A program made the position numbers and the translations under genes. A DNA stretch of 64,000 bases from Tritrichomonas musculus (taxonomy: Eukaryota > Parabasalia > Tritrichomonadida > Tritrichomonadidae), in contig JAPFFF010000016.1 in assembly GCA_039105265.1 (NCBI GenBank), positions 1,798,001 through 1,862,000 of the forward strand. The letters run 5' to 3'. Numbering within the stretch: the stretch's first letter is position 1; each line of letters opens with the position of its first letter. The notes beneath the pieces were generated by a model, which made no database searches, had not been told where the DNA came from, and saw only the letters and a program-made list of their open reading frames with translations. Below, one piece after another: positions 39,936-52,739 of this stretch.

Positions 39936-42900
39936 TTAAACAGTAAATCCAAAGCCTTCATAAAATTCTTTTGACAGTGATGGTGTTTTTATCTTTTCTG
40001 ACTTTTTTGGTGATTCAATTTGAGATGATATAAAATAATCTTCATTAAAATGATATAAAAAATCAATATTCCGAAATGATTCAAAATAATATTCATATTT
40101 AGCTTTGATATTAAGTTGAAAATAAAAAATCATTTTATTGAATACTTCAAAAAGATTTGTTATATCATTTGTGTATTTATCTGTTTCTTGTTTGATAAGA
40201 CTCATATTGTATCCATGCTTTTTAATTAATGCTAAGCATAAAAGTCTTAGAGATGGTTCGAATTCTTGTTTAATTGATTGTATTAGTAATTCTATCAATA
40301 CTATTTTCAATCAATTCTTCATAAAAATAAAGATGGGCTAAATTATACATCGATACCCTATCTTTTTTCTGTTTAATGGCTTCTTCAAAGTATACTATTG
40401 ATAAGCCATAATTCTTTCTTGTTAAAGTGTCATGTTTAAATAGAATTCCAAGGTTATTCTTTGCATATTGGTTATTGAATGATGATCCTTCTTTATAATA
40501 ATGAATTGCCTGATTAATATCTCTTTCAATATATCTTCCTTGATGATACAAGCATCCCATTATAAAATGTGCTTTGACATTTCTGTTTAATGATGCAAGA
40601 TTGAATAAATATATGCCTTTTTTTAAATGTTTTTCTACATAAATTCCATTAAAATAAATAGATCCAAGTATAAGTTGTGCTTCTGAATGATTCTGTTCTG
40701 CAGCAAGGGTGAAGTAATGTATAGCTTTATTAATATTTTTCAAAGCAAGCGGTCCATTGTAGTAGATGCTGCCAAGAAAATACTGTGCTGAATCATTATT
40801 TTGATTTGCAGCTAGTGTTAAATAATGAATGCCTTTGTTGATGTCTTTGGGAAGTATTTTTCCATTATAATAAAACTTTCCAATGAAATATTGTGCTGTA
40901 CTATAATTTTGATTTGCAGCTAGTGTCATATAATGAATAGCTTTGTTGATATCTCGAGAAACAATATCTCCTTCATAATAAATCATTCCTATATAAAACT
41001 GTGCTATTCTATCATTTTGATTTGAAGCAAGTTTAAGATAATGGAGCGATTTAATGATATCTCTAGGAATATATCTTCCTTGATAACAAATTAATCCAAG
41101 AAAACGTTGTGAAAGCATATCATTTTGATTTGCAGCAAGTGTAAAATAATGAATTGATTTGTTAATATCTTGAGAAATAAATCCTCCTTGAAGATAAATA
41201 CTGCCAAGACTATATTGTGATCTAATATCATTTTGATTTGCAGAAAGTGTAAAATAATGAATTGCTTTGTTAATATCTTGTGAAATGAATTTCCCTTCGT
41301 AATAAATAATGCCAAGTAAATATTGTGAATTTGGTTCATTCTGATTTGCTCCCATTGTAAGAAAATGGAGTGCTTTATTGATATCTCGAGGAATATATAT
41401 TCCTTTGAAATAAATCTCGCCAAGATATCTTTGTGCTGATCTATCATTTTGATTTGCTGCTAATGTAAAATAATAAATTGCTTTATTTATATCTCGAGGA
41501 ATGAATCTTCCTTCATAATAAATCAAGGCAAGATTATACTGTGCTAATAAATAATTTTGATTTGCAGAAAGAGTATAAAAATGAATTGATTTGTTGATAT
41601 CTTGTAAAATAAATTCTCCTTTATAATAAATCTCACCAAGAATATATTGTGCTTCTGAATCATTTTTGTTTGCAGCAAGTAGAAAATAATGAATAGCTTT
41701 TTTGAAATCTCGTGGAATAAATATATTTTCATAATATATGACTCCAAGAATATATTGTGCTTTTGAATTATTTTGGTTTGCAGATAGTGATAAATAACTA
41801 ATGGCTTTATAAATATCTCGTGAAACGAATTTGCCATATGCATAAATTACACCAAGATATAATTGTGAATCAATATTATTTTGATTTGCAGCAAGGGAAA
41901 AATAATGAATGGCTTTGTCAGTATCTCTAGAAATAAATTTTCCTAGGTAATAAATTAGGCCAAGACAGTGTTGTGCATCTGAATTATTTTGATTTGCTGA
42001 AAGCGTATAATAATAAATGCTTTTGTTGATATTTCGTGAAATATATTCTCCTCTAGAATAAATCTCACCAAGAAATAATTGTGATGCTGGATCATTTTGA
42101 TTTGCTCCCAGAGTGAAATAATAAATAGCTTTATTTATATCTCGATTGATGTACATTCCTGTATAATAATAAATACCGAGAGTATTTTGTGCTTTTATAT
42201 GATTTAGTTCTGCTGATAGTTCGTAATAATGTATGCCTTTCTCAATATTTTGAGATATATTAATGCCTAGAATATCAAGTAAATGAAAATTAGGTTCCAT
42301 TTTTTCTTTGTTTAAAAAATAATAAATACTTTTGTTGCTTTTTCTAATGATCTTAAATCCTTGCAAAAAAAGTGTACCAAGTTCCATTAATAATTCTGGA
42401 TTATTATATTCTGCAATAAGAAACCATAAACAAAAATAAAAATCATTATGTTTTTCTTCGATAAAATTCTTTTCATTTTTATCTTTTATTCTAATAATCT
42501 TTGAAATGAATTCAAGATAAAAATCGTTGATTAATGATTTAATGCTTGGTCTTTCTTTTTCATCTATTTTAGAGCATTTTTCTGATATTTCTTGAAGTTT
42601 CGTGAATTCTTCAACAGAAAAAAGTGAATTTTTCTTCTCTAAAATAAAACATAATATTTTTCCAAGTGAATAAATGTCAGCTTTGCATGAAAAACAGCAA
42701 CCTGATGTTATTTCTGGAGCATGAAAACTCGATGACATATTCAATGTAAACACTTCATTTTCTTTCTTTGAATTATTTGATGGATTTTTGATCATTCTAC
42801 CAAAATCAATAAGAAAAGCTGTGCTATTTTCATCAATGATGATGTTATCTGGCTTTAAGTCACGATAAACATAATCATTAAAATGAAGACATTCAAGAAT

Positions 42901-43794
42901 AATCATTATTTCAAATATTATTTTGAATATGTCATTTTTCGATAAATTATTATCAATAATGTCATACAAAGAAATTCCATTGATGTATTCAATCACCAAA
43001 CAATATTTTGATGACTTCATCTTCATTGTACAAAAATATCTTGGAAAAAGTGGATGATGAATATTTCGAAAATTATAAATTTCTCGTTCAACTAATTTTT
43101 GTTCGTCATATGATTGAAAGAACATTTTGATTGCAAATATTTTTCTCATTTTAAGATTGAAACATAATGAAACATTCGCTGAGCTTCCATTTCCAAGTGA
43201 TCTTAATTGAATAAATTCCTCTTCCTTCATTTGGGTCTCTTGAAAATCATTCAAAAACATTTTATGAAAAATAAAAGTTCTATCATGTCGTGAATTTTGA
43301 TAACCAACCTTAATCAAAAATCCAGAGATGCTTTTTAATATTTCATCAAAGTAGATTTTTAATTCATTATTTTTTGCATTTTTATAAGAAAATGATGAAA
43401 GATGAAATGATGAAATTTCTTTCAAAAATAGGTTATTGGCGTTTTCTATATGAAAATCTGCTTTAATGTTCGTTGGCTGCGTAATTTCCGATATATTATA
43501 TATTAATGATTCTTTATTGATTGAAAAAAAAGAAAAAAGCTCGCCAATTTCAATTGATTGAAGAATAATTAATTTATAATCATAACACAAAATTATATCA
43601 TATGCATCATTTTGTCGTGATTTTGTGCAAAAATCAATGATAAAAATACCTTTTTTAATTTTTTGATTAAATAAGTGAATATCCTCATCTTTTTGATATT
43701 GGTGGAAAACAAATTCATTAAAAATGTTTTTTAAATAAGGATTTCGGATTTCTACTTTAATATTTGAAGAAAATTGGAATTCTTGGAAATTCAT
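39936..43794 (-). CDS. Protein kinase with 18 Sel1 repeats, 3' end in another frame
   Basis: The main frame (40270-43794, ATG at 43794) gives 1,174 residues. Residues ~1-190 are a family-specific N-terminus. Residues ~195-450 are a kinase: LGNGSSANVSL loop, FAIKMF with the beta3 Lys, EREIYNF with the alpha-C Glu, YRDLKPDN, LIDFGRM and HAPEIT. From ~507 to ~1155 there are 18 tandem Sel1 repeats of 36 residues (consensus KAIHYFTLAANQND and AQYxLGxIYYxGxFI and PRDIN). The last 124 codons, including the family's C-terminal EFYEGFGF, lie in an overlapping frame (39936-40310), so one frame change near 40270-40310 separates them. Kinase residues are complete, so activity is likely. Sel1 solenoids usually bind partners. 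The near-identical repeats suggest recent amplification. Confidence 0.88.
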
Positions 43795-44901
43795 TCAAAA
43801 AAAATAAACTTTTGAAAAGAATTTTCAAACTAAAAAAAAAATATGCATTAATGGAATATCGAACCTGGAACATATCATTTTCCATTGAGTTAAAAATAAA
43901 TGTTTCATTCAAAAAATATTCTAATATTTAAAAATATAATAAATAGTTAAAAAAAATAACATTTATTTTACATTCAAGAAACATTTTTGGTAACTTTATG
44001 AATCTATTAAGTACTAATGTGATTACTGATGATAATCCATGAATTTTTGATTTTTTTAAAGGATGAACATCTTAATGTTATTCAATCAAAGTTCCTTATT
44101 TTTTTATAAATTGATTTATTGATTATTTTTGAATACCTTCAGTATTTTTTAGCAATTTCTTAATAATTATTTTTTTATTTATTACATATAAGTTGATAGA
44201 TATTTAATATCTGTTATATATATATATATATAAGTTGATTTGTTTATAAACTCAAAAGCATACCATTATTTCATTGTAATTACTTAATGATTATATATAA
44301 TAAAATATAAAAATTATTTTTTATTTTCCTTTTATTTTGATCTCTTCCCCTAAAATATCATTTCTTTAAGACCAAGAATTTCTCCTTTTAATTTTTCATG
44401 AAGAAACTTTTAGTTTTTTATTAAACGTCAAAATATCACAAAATGTGGTTTTTCTTCACAATTTTCAATAATATTATTTTTCCCACAATTTTCAATAGTG
44501 AAAGGTGAACTGAAACATGCTCTATGAAAGTTTTTAGTTAATTGATGCTTTTTACAAACATAGCAATGATTAAAAAAAGCATTAAGAATTAAAAGTTTTG
44601 ATTATAAATCGATCAGTTTTAAAAAATAAAAATACTCAATTTTTTTTCAAAATGTATAACAATTATATGAAATAATTCAAATATGTATATTGAAAAAATT
44701 GAATTGTTTTAATTGAAAAATTGAATCAAAAAAGTTATATCCATTAATATATCAAAAAGTTCAAAGATTTTTTGTGAGAGACTAATTCAAAATTTTGAAT
44801 CCATATTTAATTATCTAAATTCAGAAAGAAAAACATATAAAAAGTTTTTCTCTCCTTTTTCATATTGAAAAAAAAGATGGATAAAATATAAAAAAGGATA
44901 T
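43795..44901. other. Intergenic region between divergent genes
   Basis: No gene. It contains a TA microsatellite at about 44213-44234 and a TTCAAAAAGTT-like motif near 44752-44763. It should hold the promoters of the kinase-Sel1 gene (minus) and the MFS gene (plus). Confidence 0.4.
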
Positions 44902-44911
44902 TCACTTCATT
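44902..44911 (+). promoter_or_regulatory. Initiator-like element of the MFS gene
   Basis: TCACTTCATT starts 22 bases before the ATG at 44924. It fits the trichomonad initiator (a TCA at the transcription start followed by pyrimidine/T-rich bases) and the short 5' leaders of these organisms. Similar elements lie before the genes starting at 39175, 54905 and 60510. Confidence 0.5.
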
Positions 44912-44923
44912 CTGTAATTTCAA

Positions 44924-46315
44924 ATGGCTCGTCCTGATGATTGGGTTCCTTTATGCAAGAGAGATCGTATCAATCCTTTATGGGTCGTTGCAATCTGTGC
45001 AAATCAATTAACAATGAACTTCATTTGGACACCAATCGGTGCTTTAACTAATCCATACTGCAGAAAACTCGGTTTAGATAACGTTGCAACAACTCTTGTT
45101 CAGCTCATTGGTTCAGTTGTCGGTCTCATTGTTCCACCATTAGTAGCTGTTTGGTCTGATACAACAACTCTCAAATTTGGAAGACGTCGTATTTGGATGA
45201 TTGGAGGAGAAGTTCTCGTTATTGTTGGTCTTATGATGGTTTCATTCTGCCGTGAAATTACTGGACACAAGCGTTCACCAGCTATTGCTGTTTTCGTTAT
45301 TGGTCAAATATTAGCTTCTGTTGGAGGTAACACTGCAAATGGACCAGGACGTTCAATGTGTCAAGATGTCCCTCCAGCAAGCCAACAAGTTTTAGCTTCA
45401 AACATGTGCACATTATTCGCTGGTTTGGCGGGTGTTATATCAAACTTGATTGGAGCACTTAAACTATATCAGTACACTTCACTTAACAACGAAACCCTCG
45501 TTCTTATGCTCAGCTGCATTATTGGTGTCTTTGCACTCATTGTTTCAGTTGTTGCTACTCCTGAAGAACCACTTCTTGAAAAGCCAGATGTAACTAATCC
45601 TTTCTTGCTCATTATCCAATCATTCAAAGATTTAACAAGACAGACTTGGTTTCTTGATATTGGATTCCTCTTCTTCCAACTAGGCGTTGCAATGTTCAGC
45701 TGGCAAAATGTTAACTATATCGCTACAAAAGTTTTCGGAGGAAATCCTGGGGAAGGCCATCCTGACTTACCGAAATATGATGATGGCGTTTCACATGCAC
45801 AACTTCTTGCTCTTATTCAAACTATTATCCAGGTTGCATATTCGTTTATCAACACACCAATTTGCAATAAACTTGGTCTAAGAAATGCTTGGTTTGTAGG
45901 AATGATCACTGCCATCATTGGAGATGTCGTTTTCTTCTTCAAAACAAACAAATGGTTCTACATGATTGGCTACATTTGCATGGGAATTTCACAGGTCGTT
46001 GCCAACTCTTGTCCATACGTTTTGGTTTCATTAATTACGCCACCAGAAAAACTTGCTAGTGCTGTTACTAACGTTATCTTCTTTGGAAACATCGCTGGCG
46101 TTATCGCACAATTCGGTCTTAATATGGGCCTTGGTTCAATTGGATGGTTCACTAGTAACACTGGAAGACTAATTGGAGTTTCATTCGTTTTCGTAATTAT
46201 AGCATTCGCTTGCGGAATTCCTGCATATCAAACGAAAGGAGGCGAAATGCAAAACATTTCAAACTCTGACAATGATGATGATGAATCAAGTGAAGATAAG
46301 CCAGCTTCCTTATAA
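44924..46315 (+). CDS. MFS transporter, GPH/SLC45 sugar-transporter-like
   Basis: 463 residues, intact, with about 12 hydrophobic membrane segments. WSDTTTLKFGRRR (residues 77-89) between TM2 and TM3 is the MFS loop motif, in the form typical of the glycoside-pentoside-hexuronide/sucrose (SLC45) group. The N-terminus is short and cytosolic. The C-terminus is acidic (a run of Asn/Asp/Glu at about 450-458). It probably moves a sugar or related solute with protons across the plasma or an inner membrane; the substrate cannot be told. Codon use is less AT-biased than its neighbours, as expected for a well-expressed gene. An initiator-like TCACTTCATT is 22 bases upstream. Confidence 0.88.
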   Translation: MARPDDWVPLCKRDRINPLWVVAICANQLTMNFIWTPIGALTNPYCRKLGLDNVATTLVQLIGSVVGLIVPPLVAVWSDTTTLKFGRRRIWMIGGEVLVIVGLMMVSFCREITGHKRSPAIAVFVIGQILASVGGNTANGPGRSMCQDVPPASQQVLASNMCTLFAGLAGVISNLIGALKLYQYTSLNNETLVLMLSCIIGVFALIVSVVATPEEPLLEKPDVTNPFLLIIQSFKDLTRQTWFLDIGFLFFQLGVAMFSWQNVNYIATKVFGGNPGEGHPDLPKYDDGVSHAQLLALIQTIIQVAYSFINTPICNKLGLRNAWFVGMITAIIGDVVFFFKTNKWFYMIGYICMGISQVVANSCPYVLVSLITPPEKLASAVTNVIFFGNIAGVIAQFGLNMGLGSIGWFTSNTGRLIGVSFVFVIIAFACGIPAYQTKGGEMQNISNSDNDDDESSEDKPASL

Positions 46316-46684
46316 AAAAATCTCTGAAGTAACTTTTTGTGGAATTTCTAGTCTCACAAAAAGCAAGAATATATTGATATTCTTTAGAGAAAATAAGTAT
46401 ATAATTAAGAAAAACAAAATTTGATTTAATTTAATTATATTTTTTGTTTTTGTTTTTTTTACTATAGCTTTGTAATCACAAGCTCATGTTGAAATAATGT
46501 GAATATTTTCTTAATTCAAAATGAATAATTTTGTTCCAACAAATTCAATATCATTAAGAATCTTTAATTTTTGAATTTATGTTGCTCAATAAGAACTACA
46601 AAGAGCATTTGACCTTTTCACTTTCTTGAATAAAAAAAAAGATTCTCATCATCAAGAAAACATTAAATTATATTCTCCATAATT
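46316..46684. other. 3' flank of the MFS gene
   Basis: AT-rich, with no gene recognised. A TAAA-type 3'-end signal may lie near the stop codon, as in trichomonads, but this is not certain. Confidence 0.3.
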
Positions 46685-47152
46685 TTATGAATTTTGTGAT
46701 GATAGAGTTTTGATTTTATTGTAATTTAAGATTGATACCAATCCATCGTTTTTTCGGTCATAAATCTTTCTTTTCCAGAATGAAATATTTCCATCAAAAC
46801 ATTTTACTTCCATTAATAATGAGCTTTGACATTTCAATAAATGCCAAACTGATGAAGATGCGGTGTTTGCCATTTCAAGCTCCTCTTCCTGATACGCAAA
46901 TGGAGTTCCAAATAGTGGGTGATTCATTGTGCAACGAATCTGTGAAGTTTTTACACCTCATTGAGGTTAATCATTGATCTAACGAGACACTAGTTTTAGC
47001 TGATCATGATTCATCTAAGAAACGAGATTCCAATATTCATCTTACAGTGCATTTTGAAACTTTGCTTGAAGTCTCTTATATTCAGAAAGTTCCTAATTAC
47101 TTTTTGTCCATTTGTCACCAATATTGTTATCTAGTTTAGGATAGCTCTGAGA
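46685..47152 (-). pseudogene. Unrecognised decayed gene with six in-frame stops
   Basis: One minus-strand frame from about 47152 to 46685 reads like protein throughout: VSQSYPKLDNNIGDKW, YKRLQAKFQNAL, DEYWNLVS, then an open stretch from MNHPLFGTPFAYQ through VWHLLKC and MEVKCFDGNISFWKRK. It is broken by two TAG-then-TAA sets and one TGA (about 47095, 47043, 47007, 46980, 46968 and 46959), five of them TAA/TAG. Between the stops the sequence keeps the composition of real coding DNA. I do not recognise the family. It is most simply a pseudogene decayed by C-to-T changes. Confidence 0.45.
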
Positions 47153-47159
47153 AACCATT

Positions 47160-47731
47160 TTTAATTCAAATTGAAACTTTTTGAATACAAATGATTTTTA
47201 AATGGAACTTTTTGAATAGCCAAATTGAATTTTTAAATGGAAATACTTATAGAGGGTATGTAAATAACTTTTTGTTTTCCTATTTGGTCTGATATTTTTT
47301 AAAAAATGATTTTGTATCCTCATTTATGAAAAAATAAATCCTACTTATTATTTTATTAGTAAAAAATTATTTGTTTTGAAAAAATAAATTCATTTTATAA
47401 TTTTTGAATTTCGCTAAATAGATTGTTTATTGTTGAAATATGCATTTATTCTATATATATATATATATATTATTAATCTTATATAATAAAAAGTACTAAT
47501 TTAATTAATAATATAAGTGAGATAAACGTATTTATATTTTACGAAATGTGATATGAAATAATATTTCATTTATCTAACTTTTCTAGGCCAAGCGTGAAAA
47601 AATTGATATAAATATATCATGTAGCAAATTATAAATATATTATAATGCGTTAATATAACTTTTTTTTCTAGAAAATATTATGATATAAAAATTTGATTTA
47701 CTTTTGTATTCAAAATTAAAATATTCTCATA
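47160..47731. other. AT-rich spacer
   Basis: No gene. It has two CTTTTTGAATA motifs at 47178-47220 and a TA microsatellite at about 47453-47471. Confidence 0.35.
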
Positions 47732-47741
47732 CCAAATACGC
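47732..47741. repeat. 10-bp target duplication, left
   Basis: CCAAATACGC, repeated at 52730-52739 directly outside the other end of the 5-kb element. Confidence 0.85.
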
Positions 47742-50700
47742 GGGGAAAAATCAAAAACGCCTATTCAATTTTTTTCCAACTACTCAATTTTTCACTTTTT
47801 CTAAAGGCGTTTTTGATCAATATTTTTTAAAAAAATCAAAAACGCCACATTTGACCTTCTGCCAGGTAAAATTAAAAAACTCGTTTTTTCAAAAACGCCA
47901 GGTTTTTATTTTCATTCAAAAAAATAAAAATTAGAACATTTATATTGCATTAAAAAAAATAAATATCTATTATTAAAAAATGAAATTAATATATAAAAAT
48001 TATATTTTAAATGAATGTGTTTTTTAGTTTGTTTTCAACAAAAACTCAAAACCAGTAAATATATGACTTTTTAAAAAAACTCTATTTTTATGTTTTCACA
48101 TATATTTTTTCATTTATATTATTTATATAATCAATAAAAGCGAAAATTTAAATAAAATATATTATTATTAAGGATCAAATAATTATCAGATTTTGAAAAA
48201 GAAGATTTAATTTATTCTTTAAATGTATATGTGTGTTATATTTTCCAATAAGTATCAATATGCAAATTAAATTTTGTAGAAAATGTTCAAATAGGTACAT
48301 TTAATTCATAAAAAAATTTTTCAATAATAAATGATCTTAATGAAGCATATTAAACAAATAGATGCACTTTGGTAATTTATTTATATCTTATGCCTTTTAT
48401 TGGAGAAATTAAAGATATAAAAATGTTTTTATTTTCATAGAAAAAAAAATTGAATGCATTGAAAAATTGTGAAATAAATAAAATCATTTTTTTTATGAAT
48501 TATCTTTTTTTTTACACAAAATAGCATGAGGAATTATTTGTTTTCTAAATATATGCTTTTCATAAATTAAAAAAATAATGACTGCTTTATGAAATTTTGT
48601 GTTTTCAGTTTTTGATAATTATTCAGCCAAACCAATAAAAAATTACTAGAAATGTAAAACCCTTTAAAGAAGGGGGTAAATAAAGATTTATTATTTGTTA
48701 AGAATTTATAACTTTAAACGATATTAAAATTTTTTGATCAAAAAACTAAACGTATTATAATGCAAAATAGATAGTAAATGCGCATATTAATAAAATACCA
48801 AATAGATAAACATGTTTATTTCGTAGAATTGTAAAAAAAAAACCTAAACGCATTTAAAAACGTTTAGAATTATATTCGGAGCCCAATAAAAAAGCATTAT
48901 CTTGGTATTTTTCATGAGAATAACCTATTTTCCAAAGTAAAACTAGAAGAAAAATCAAAACATAAATAAAGGTTAAAATATAAACAAATTTAATACAATT
49001 TTGTGAAATCACATTGATTTTTTTGAATGTAGTATTAGATTGATTTGATATAAAAATAATTTTATCCTTCTTTATTGAAAAGTAAGAAATGATTAAAATA
49101 TAAATTTTAAATATAAATATTATAATAAGGATAAATTATAAAAATAAAAACATAAATACTTTTATTTTTTGAGATATATTTGTTTTTTACTTTTTTCGAA
49201 AAACAAATGTTTTTTTGAAATGTCTGTCTTTTTGCTGCAAAGCGAGTTATTTGTTAAATTTTTGATTTTAATGAATATATATATTATTCATAAAAATTTC
49301 CTTAAAAAAATGAGTGTCTTATTGAAAAAAAGTCAGCTATATCAATAAGTCAAAAGAGTTCTCGCGGTTCAATAATATAATCATATATGAACATGTTTAC
49401 TAAAATTATAATTTAACTTTAAATTGATATTTTTAAGCATAAATAAGGATAATCATGATTTATAATTTCAATATGTATACAAATATTCAAACATTATTCT
49501 CAATTTTTTGTGAAAGCCAAAAAATAAAAAAAAAACTTAGATATTTTGAGAAAAATTAAACGAATTTCTGATAAAATAAAATAACAAAATAATATATATA
49601 TATATAAATGAATATATTATACTTTTTATAAAATTTATAATGTATTATTTCACTAAAGCTTGAATTTTTGGCTTACAGGCTGTTGTATAGTGCAATTTGT
49701 ATTGAAAAAGTTTATCTATTGTTGTATTCAATTTACTTTTTGAGAAATCCGGTTAAATAAGCTTCTAAAAATGTTCAAACTGCAAAAAAGTCCAAAGCGC
49801 GCAATCTCTTACTATCTCAAAATCATATTATCTCTTTTCCTCCAAAAAGAAAAGCAAGGAAATTTATAAAATATTTATGCTTTTGCTGACTTCTTGATAT
49901 ATATTTAGTATTGCTAGCTTACAATATTCTCCATTTCTTGGCTTTTAGATCAAATAAACAAAGGTATTCATCATAATGATACTCTTTTTTTTCTAATGCT
50001 AGACTAATGCTTAATATTCCAACAAAATCTTTTAGATAAATACATGATAATAATGTCCTAATTGACACTTTAGTTTGAGAAATTATTCTATTTTTTATTA
50101 TATTGTATATTCATGACTTTTAAAGATCCCTCAATTGTGCGCCTACTTTTTATAAAACATTTTTTTTTTTTTTTTTTTAGGAGTGTGAGCTTTTGGAGTA
50201 TTCTTAGATAAGATTCGTGAAGCTGAACTTGTGGAGAAGAAGTATAGGCTAGGGGAAATAGCAACCTCAGCCCATATTGCCATTAATTCTTGTTAGGCGG
50301 TATTTTTCTATACTTATCAATTTCATACATAAAATCCCAATATCTTTAAAATCAAATACCAACATCATAACCATTGCCCTTAGCTTATTTTTTTTATCTT
50401 TTATAATTTCACCCCTCAAGAAGTACTTTCTAATAATTACCCTTCCAATTATACCAATAATATCTTCCTTTTGCATGCCTTAAGTATATATAAAGAGTTT
50501 TTAATTCGCTCATTAGTATGATGGGAAAAAATTAAATTGTAGTCTTTATAACATTCATAACTATATTATATATAATGAACATACTTGCACTATTTTGGTC
50601 ACCATCAGTTTTTTCTTCTTCATGTTGAAATATAAAGAATCAATACAAAAAAAGTGTTTGCATATCTCAAATTTAAGGTAATATATATTCAGAATGACAT

Positions 50701-52729
50701 GAATATCATTCATTTATGCTAATATAAAAGAGAAAGTACAATAGAACGAATATACATGAATCAAAACTAAGTTATTTTTTTGTTTACATGGAGATTCATT
50801 ATATTATTATATATTTTTTATGTAATTTTTTAAAAAAGTAATAAAATAGTATTTTCTATTAGTTTCTCCTTTGAAATTTTAAAATTTAAATATATTATAT
50901 ATATATGTGATTGGATACATATCAATTATATGTTTAAATTATGCTAAAATAATATACATATTCATATATTTATATTTTTAGGTCAATCTTATAAAGCTCT
51001 CAATTTATTTTTTGAATGAAAACATAAATTTCTCATTAAAAATTATATTATTATTATTTTTTAATTTGATATTAGGCATATATATAAATAACAATAGTTA
51101 TATTTTTAATATATATCTTCAATTTATCCAAATTATCGAGATGATTATATATTTTAGTCAATTATCTGAATAATATCATTTTAACAGGAATATATATGAG
51201 AATAATATTACATAACTGTTGTTTTACCAAATATCATGTGAAGATCAAAAATGTATTGTAATTTCAAACTTTTCAAAACTAATTAAATTCATAAAATTAT
51301 AAATGATAATAATATTTGCATAGAAATATAGTTGATAATCTTATTAAGTTAAGTAAATCTTTTTTATATAAAGGAAAGCAAAGGATTTTCATTTAAATTT
51401 CATGAATTCTTTAATAAATAAAATATTTTTCGCGTAATTATATATTATAAGTGAAAATAAAATTGATAATTTTGGATTAAAGCCTTATTAATTATTTATT
51501 TACAAAATCATCTTATTTCATCTAAAAAAAAAGTATTTTCATTTTTTAACCTATTGTAAAATCTAATGATACTGTTTTTAAAGTATTATTGATCAAAAAA
51601 AAAACTTATTCAAAACATATTTAGAGATATTTAAATTTTATTATGTATCAATGCTTGTGAATAACCACAATTATTCCTCAGAATCTTCGCAATTTTTCCC
51701 CTCTCAAATTTGTGTAGATTGACTTTAGCGGCAAAAATAATTCAAAATATAAAATTAAAATATCTTATTAAATAACATTTAATATAGGTATTAATATATA
51801 TTATAATTATTATATAAAATATAATATACAAATATACATATTACACTATATTTAATACTTTTTATATCAAAATTATGATACTTTAATTGTTAATTCAAAA
51901 TTTTCTTTGAAATATTGTTAATAAAAAAAATAACCTTTTCAAATTAAAATGTATCAATATCTTAATATATTATAAATATGAATACTTTACCGGAAATAAA
52001 TATAAATATAAATAAAAAATAAACAATTAAAAATAGATTTATATTATGAAAAATAAAACATAAAAACAAAACCATTTTATATAAAAAATTTAATATATAA
52101 AAAGCTATATTTCACTTGGAATTCGATATTATATGTTGATAAAAACGCAATCATATACAATTTATTAAAAAGAAACAATTTTTTGGAAATTTCAAATAAT
52201 TTCCAAAATACGCTTTTTTTAATTCTATTATAATATTTTGATAATCAAGCTTCATTATAACCAAAATATTGCAAAATTTTCTTTTTTTATATTTTCCATT
52301 TAAAAGATATAATATCCCATTAAAATGAATTTCTTCAAAATTTACTCAAAGTCAGCCTAGTTGATTTTCATGTAATATTCAATAAATATTATCATTTATA
52401 CTTGATATAATTTATTTTTTGAATCTAATATCTTTATATCATATGTCGATTATTCCCAATTTTTAAAATATTTCTCCCAAAGATTAAAAATGATCTTAAA
52501 AAAATACCGGTAACATAATAATTTATTTTTCTAAATTGCATTAAAATTTATAATTGTTTTTTTAAAACCTGGCGTTTTTGAAAAAACGAGTTTTTTAATT
52601 TTACCTGGCAGAAGGTCAAATGTGGCGTTTTTGATTTTTTTAAAAAAATATTGATCAAAAACGCCTTTAGAAAAAGTGAAAAATTGAGTAGTTGGAAAAA
52701 AATTGAATAGGCGTTTTTGATTTATCCCC
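47742..52729. mobile_element. 5.0-kb DNA transposon-like element with 165-bp terminal inverted repeats, Mutator-type target duplication
   Basis: Terminal inverted repeats at 47742-47906 and 52564-52729 differ at only one or two positions. They are flanked by the 10-bp direct repeat CCAAATACGC. The ends begin GGGGAWAAATC. Each terminal repeat contains CAAAAACGCC three times and once inverted, likely transposase-binding sites. The long repeats and 9-10-bp duplication fit Mutator-like elements. The ~4.65-kb interior is extremely AT-rich with no frame over about 70 codons, so it is non-autonomous. A small G+C-richer island lies at 50180-50290 after a run of 20 T. Near-identical ends imply a recent insertion. 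Confidence 0.88.
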
Positions 52730-52739
52730 CCAAATACGC

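Noticed and set aside
41091-41843. Minus-strand frames of about 100 codons within the Sel1 repeats
   Set aside because: Repeat-driven shadow frames of the kinase-Sel1 gene.
44213-44234. TA microsatellites as functional sites
   Set aside because: Ordinary simple repeats in very AT-rich DNA.
46685-47152. Alternative genetic code for the whole window
   Set aside because: All intact genes here use TAA, TAG and TGA as stops, so at most this fragment could be foreign.
50267-50483. Small opposing frames of about 69 codons inside the 5-kb element
   Set aside because: AT-rich, low complexity, overlapping on both strands and without recognisable domain; too short to support.
47742-52729. 5-kb element as a Polinton/Maverick
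   Set aside because: Target duplication is 10 bp, length is far too short and none of the expected genes is present; Mutator-like is a better fit.
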